Origin: Oscillospiraceae bacterium
GTDB taxonomy: Bacteria; Bacillota; Clostridia; Oscillospirales; Oscillospiraceae
DNA length: 64,000 nt
Direction of reading: 5' to 3'
Assembly (NCBI GenBank): GCA_017439425.1
Contig: JAFSJE010000089.1
Location: forward strand, 1-64,000
The position numbers were made by a program, and so were the translations under genes. The notes under the pieces were generated by a model, which saw only the letters and a program-made list of their open reading frames with translations, did no database searches and was not told the origin of the DNA. Positions 61,011 to 64,000 of this stretch are shown piece after piece. Each line of letters begins with the position of its first letter. The first letter of the stretch is position 1.

Positions 61011-62117
61011 ATGAAGAAAATTGTCTGCGCGGCGCTTGCCGCCGCCCTTATTCTTGCTCTCTGTGCAGGCTGCGCAGGCGGCAAGACCCGTACGCTGAAT
61101 GTCTACAACTGGGGTGAATATATCTCCGACGGAAGCGAGGACAGCTACGACACCATAGCCGAGTTCAAGGCGTGGTACGAGGAGACCTACAATGAGAAGA
61201 TCATCGTAAACTACGATACCTTCCAGTCCAATGAGGATATGTACGCCAAGCTCTCCGCCGGCGCTGTCAGCTACGACGTCGTTATCCCCTCTGACTACAT
61301 GATCGCCCGTATGGCGGCTGAGGATATGCTTCTTCCCCTCGATTTCAAGAACATCCCGAACTACTCCTACATTGACGATAACTTCAAGGGTCTCTATTAC
61401 GATCCCGACAATGCCTACTCCGTTCCCTATGCTTACGGCATCGTCGGCGTTATCTACAACGCCAACGAGGTTGACGAGGCCGACGCCGAGGGCTGGGATC
61501 TCATGTGGAACGAGAAGTATTCCGGCAGAATCCTGCAGTACAACAACCCGCGCGACGCCTTCGGCACCGCGATGTACAAGCTCGGTCTTGACGTTAACAC
61601 CACCGATAAGGCTCAGTGGGATCTCGCTTACGAGGAGCTTATGACCCAGCGTCCGATGCTCTACGGTCAGGTCATGGACGAAATTTACAACATGATGGAG
61701 TCCGGCGAGGCCGCCATCGGCTCCTACTACGCCGGCGACTACTTCACAATGGTCGATTCTCAGGCGGACACCGTTGACCTCCAGTTCTATTATCCCGACC
61801 CCACCAACTACTACATCGACGCGATGTGCATCCCCTCCTGCTGCCAGGATAAGGAGCTCGCGGAGATATTCATCAACTTCATGCTCTCCCGCGACGCCGC
61901 AGTAGCCAACGCGGAGTACACCTACTACGCCTCCCCGAACAAGATCGTCTACACCGATGAGGAGTATCTCGACGATCTCGGTGAGGACACAATCGCGATC
62001 CTCTATCCCGAGACTGAGGACTTTGCCGCCGCATACAACACCTATGCATACCGCAATCTGAGCCCCGAAACTCTCGACTATATCAACACCCTTTGGGAGA
62101 ATGTAAAAATCAACTAA
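61011..62117 (+). CDS. potD: Spermidine/putrescine-binding lipoprotein PotD
   Basis: 368 residues. A lipoprotein signal ends in LCAGC; the -3 position is Cys, unusual but tolerated. The mature part starts NVYNWGEYISDG, as in PotD/PotF. It binds polyamine outside the membrane and delivers it to PotBC. ATG at 61011 follows GAAAGGA. It is 13 bases after potC. Confidence 0.95.
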   Translation: MKKIVCAALAAALILALCAGCAGGKTRTLNVYNWGEYISDGSEDSYDTIAEFKAWYEETYNEKIIVNYDTFQSNEDMYAKLSAGAVSYDVVIPSDYMIARMAAEDMLLPLDFKNIPNYSYIDDNFKGLYYDPDNAYSVPYAYGIVGVIYNANEVDEADAEGWDLMWNEKYSGRILQYNNPRDAFGTAMYKLGLDVNTTDKAQWDLAYEELMTQRPMLYGQVMDEIYNMMESGEAAIGSYYAGDYFTMVDSQADTVDLQFYYPDPTNYYIDAMCIPSCCQDKELAEIFINFMLSRDAAVANAEYTYYASPNKIVYTDEEYLDDLGEDTIAILYPETEDFAAAYNTYAYRNLSPETLDYINTLWENVKIN

Positions 62118-62122
62118 ATCCC

Positions 62123-62151
62123 TTGTTTTTCAAATAACAATCAATTATAAT
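62123..62151 (+). promoter_or_regulatory. Promoter of pfkA, overlapping the potD terminator
   Basis: Perfect TATAAT (62146-62151), 17-bp spacer, weak TTGTTT (62123-62128). The -10 box forms the foot of the next hairpin's first arm; predicted start near 62158, still inside that arm. Confidence 0.65.
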
Positions 62152-62183
62152 GGAGCCGGACGATCAGTCCGGCTCCATTATTA
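62147..62183 (+). terminator. Hairpin after potD
   Basis: Perfect 14-bp stem (62147-62160 with 62168-62181), seven-base loop, followed by a broken T tract (TATTATTC). A strong stem but only a moderate terminator by the T tract. Confidence 0.7.
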
Positions 62184-62212
62184 TTCAATTCACCTTTCAG
62201 GGGGTAAAAAAT

Positions 62213-63202
62213 ATGGAAAAGAAGTTTAAGAGGATCGGAGTTCTCACCTCCGGCGGCGACGCGCCCGGTATGAACGCCGCAGTCCGCGCAGTAGTCAGAA
62301 CAGCGCTCTCCCGCGGTATCGAGGTTGTAGGAATCCGCAGAGGCTGGGCTGGTCTTATCTCCGCGGATTTCATAATGCTGACAGCGTCAAGCGTTGGCCA
62401 CATTCTCTCCTCCGGAGGCACAATGCTCTATACCGCGAGAAGTGATGAGTTCGTCACTGAAAAGGGTCAGGAAAAGGCGGTTGCCACCTGCAAGATGCTC
62501 GGCATTGAGGGCATCGTAGCCATCGGTGGCGACGGGACCTTCCGCGGCGCGCTCGCTCTCAGCCGCAAGGGAATCCCCGTGGTCGGCGTTCCCGCCACCA
62601 TCGACAACGATGTCGGCTGCACGAATTACACCATCGGCTTCGACACCGCCTGCAACACCGCCATCGAGTGCATCGACCGCCTGCGCGACACAATGCAGAG
62701 CCACGAGCGCTGCTCCGTTGTCGAGGTTATGGGCCGCAACGCCGGCTTCCTCGCGCTCTACGTCGGTATCGCCGTCGGCGCCACCGCCGTTCTCGTTCCC
62801 GAACACGAGCTCAATTTCGAGCGCGACGTTGTCGAGCGCATCCAGGACAGCCGTCTCGCCGGCAACACGCACTTTATGATAGTCGTAGCCGAGGGCGTAG
62901 GCAGCGCCTTTGATATCGGCAAGAAGATCCACGAGGCGGTCGGTATCGAGCCCCGCGTGACAGTTCTCGGACATATCCAGCGCGGCGGCGCTCCCACAGC
63001 GCGCGACCGTGAGACCGCGACGAGAATGGGATATTACGCAGTCCGCGCCTTCGCCGAGGGTCGCTCCAACGTGATCATCGGAACCCAGGAGGGCGGTATC
63101 GTCGAGATCCCCATTGAGGAGGCGCTTCAGATGAAAAAGCACCTGCAAATGGAGCGTTATGAAATCATGGAGTCCATGCAGATCGGTCTCGGCGTGAAAT
63201 AA
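62213..63202 (+). CDS. pfkA: ATP-dependent 6-phosphofructokinase
   Basis: 329 residues. TSGGDAPGMNAAVR near 12, GGDGTFRGA near 103 (Gly at 104 position fits ATP, not PPi, use) and PATIDNDV (catalytic Asp). Committed step of glycolysis. ATG at 62213 follows AGGGGGT; an upstream in-frame ATG lies inside the terminator hairpin. Confidence 0.97.
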   Translation: MEKKFKRIGVLTSGGDAPGMNAAVRAVVRTALSRGIEVVGIRRGWAGLISADFIMLTASSVGHILSSGGTMLYTARSDEFVTEKGQEKAVATCKMLGIEGIVAIGGDGTFRGALALSRKGIPVVGVPATIDNDVGCTNYTIGFDTACNTAIECIDRLRDTMQSHERCSVVEVMGRNAGFLALYVGIAVGATAVLVPEHELNFERDVVERIQDSRLAGNTHFMIVVAEGVGSAFDIGKKIHEAVGIEPRVTVLGHIQRGGAPTARDRETATRMGYYAVRAFAEGRSNVIIGTQEGGIVEIPIEEALQMKKHLQMERYEIMESMQIGLGVK

Positions 63203-63219
63203 AAAAAGCAAAAAATAAG

Positions 63220-63255
63220 CCCCCACGGTTCAGAAAACCGTGGGGGTCGTGTTTT
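63220..63255. terminator. Bidirectional terminator between pfkA and ftsZ
   Basis: 11-bp stem (63220-63230 with 63236-63246), five-base loop; on + followed by TCGTGTTTTT, on - by an AT-rich tract. The genes converge on it. Confidence 0.88.
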
Positions 63256-63261
63256 TCCAGC

Positions 63262-64000
63262 TCAGTTATTGAAAATCTTGAAGATTTCGTTGAAGGGATC
63301 GTCCTCAGCAGAGGCGGAAGCGGAAGCTCCGTCAGCCTGAGCGGCCTCCTTCTTGTCGCCTGCCTCAGTGAAGCGGGCGGCGGGCTTTTCCGGATTCTTG
63401 TAGCTGTTTGTGGGCTTCTCATCAAAGCGGGTCGCGATGACGGTTACGCGGATCTCATCATCCATATTCTCGTCAAAGGACGCGCCGAAGATGATGTTTG
63501 CATCGGGATGAGCGGCCTCCTGAACAAGGGAAGCTGCGGCCTCGATATCGTCAAGTCCGATATCGGTGGAGCCGGTGATGTTGATGAGAACGCCGCGCGC
63601 GCCGTTGATGCTGGTCTCCATAAGCGGGCTGGAGATAGCGCTTCTGGCAGCCTCCTCAGCCTTGCCCTTGCCTGCAGCGTGGCCGACGCCCATGTGAGCG
63701 TAGCCGGCGTCCTTCATGATGGCGGTTACATCGGCAAAGTCCAGGTTAATGAAGCCTGTATTCGTTACGAGGTCGGAGATGGAGTTGACGGCCTGGAGAA
63801 GAACGTCGTCAGCAATCTCGAATGCGTTCTGGAAGGTGAGCTTCTGATCGGTAGCGTGCTTGAGGCGATCGTTCGGGATGATAAGAAGCGCGTCGACCTT
63901 CGTGAGAAGGTTTGCGATACCCTCATTTGCCTGGTCCATGCGGCGCTTGCCCTCAAAGCTGAAGGGCTTTGTGACTACGCCGACGGTAAGAATGCCCTGC
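63262..64000 (-). CDS. ftsZ: Cell division protein FtsZ, 3' part
   Basis: Only the C-terminal 245 residues are in the window; the start lies beyond the right edge. ILTVGVVTKPFSFEGKRR and the later IPNDRL, NLDFADV and GARGVLINITG segments are FtsZ-specific. A disordered tail leads to the C-terminal peptide ending DPFNEIFKIFNN, a variant of the usual FtsA/SepF-binding motif. It forms the cytokinetic ring. Confidence 0.97.
   Translation of the reverse strand, partial: QGILTVGVVTKPFSFEGKRRMDQANEGIANLLTKVDALLIIPNDRLKHATDQKLTFQNAFEIADDVLLQAVNSISDLVTNTGFINLDFADVTAIMKDAGYAHMGVGHAAGKGKAEEAARSAISSPLMETSINGARGVLINITGSTDIGLDDIEAAASLVQEAAHPDANIIFGASFDENMDDEIRVTVIATRFDEKPTNSYKNPEKPAARFTEAGDKKEAAQADGASASASAEDDPFNEIFKIFNN

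Noticed and set aside
61011..61062. PotD might not be a lipoprotein because -3 is Cys
   Set aside because: The overall signal (basic start, hydrophobic core, Ala-Gly-Cys) is convincing and the transporter context demands an anchored binding protein.

Overview
This looks like a chromosomal segment of a gut-type, anaerobic, spore-forming Firmicute of the class Clostridia, most likely Oscillospirales/Ruminococcaceae-like. I judge this from gene content and order, not from a database match. The clues are an IspH-ribosomal protein S1 fusion, GerW/YtfJ, a SpoIVF-like pair beside TIGR03960/TIGR03936, the cdaA-cdaR-yicC-remA-gmk-rpoZ-priA-def-fmt-rsmB-rlmN-stp-prkC-rsgA order, tig-clpP-clpX-lon-engB, and a YabE-like gene beside rsmA. 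Coding sequence is G+C rich, while promoters are AT rich and of sigma-A type with a recurrent 17-bp spacer. There is no prophage, insertion sequence, CRISPR array, rRNA or tRNA that I can see.

Layout. rpmB (L28) lies at the left edge on the + strand. From 279 to 56953 almost every gene is on the - strand, in tightly packed operons: (1) DUF512 radical SAM protein, der, then a three-gene Gtr cassette (5855 to 279); (2) yceD-rpmF; (3) a reduced SpoIVFA/SpoIVFB-like pair with TIGR03960 and TIGR03936 radical-SAM proteins (9887 to 6712); a + strand SLH-type surface protein (10057-10992); (4) rpmE; (5) MATE-ddl-murF-rluA family gene (15989 to 11277); (6) yabE-like-rsmA; (7) pckG; (8) a 14-gene operon running from cdaA/cdaR to the PASTA kinase and rsgA (33841 to 20384); (9) DUF3343 with a cysteine-desulfurase-like protein; (10) ispD-ispF; (11) rpiR, a BaiN-Cmk fusion and an IspH-S1 fusion (41534 to 36672); (12) lon-engB-M50-scpA-scpB-DUF2953-gerW-rluB (48564 to 41678); (13) tig-clpP-clpX; (14) lepB-rbgA-rnhB-yraN-thrC-phosphoesterase (56514 to 51926); (15) rplS. 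The strand then switches: a RluA-family gene, potABCD and pfkA run on +, and the 3' part of ftsZ enters from the right edge on -.

Functionally this is a housekeeping region. It covers ribosome assembly and modification, cell-wall precursor synthesis (Ddl, MurF), c-di-AMP synthesis with PASTA-kinase signalling, proteostasis (Tig, ClpXP, Lon), chromosome segregation (ScpAB, FtsZ), three steps of the MEP isoprenoid pathway, and central carbon metabolism (PckG, PfkA). Sporulation-linked genes are GerW and the SpoIVF-like pair.

The parts most worth a second look are not new genes but architecture. At several operon junctions the promoter of the downstream operon is built into the terminator hairpin of the upstream operon (rpiR, pfkA, DUF3343, cdaA, perhaps lon). 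Two protein fusions keep a strong internal Shine-Dalgarno plus ATG at the seam. A 230-bp hairpin cluster between pckG and yabE is flanked by an exact duplicate of a terminator. The yabE-like gene seems to lack a normal start codon behind a perfect Shine-Dalgarno. The SpoIVFA/B pair looks stripped down. No intergenic gap exceeds 300 bases; the largest is 18180-18443.
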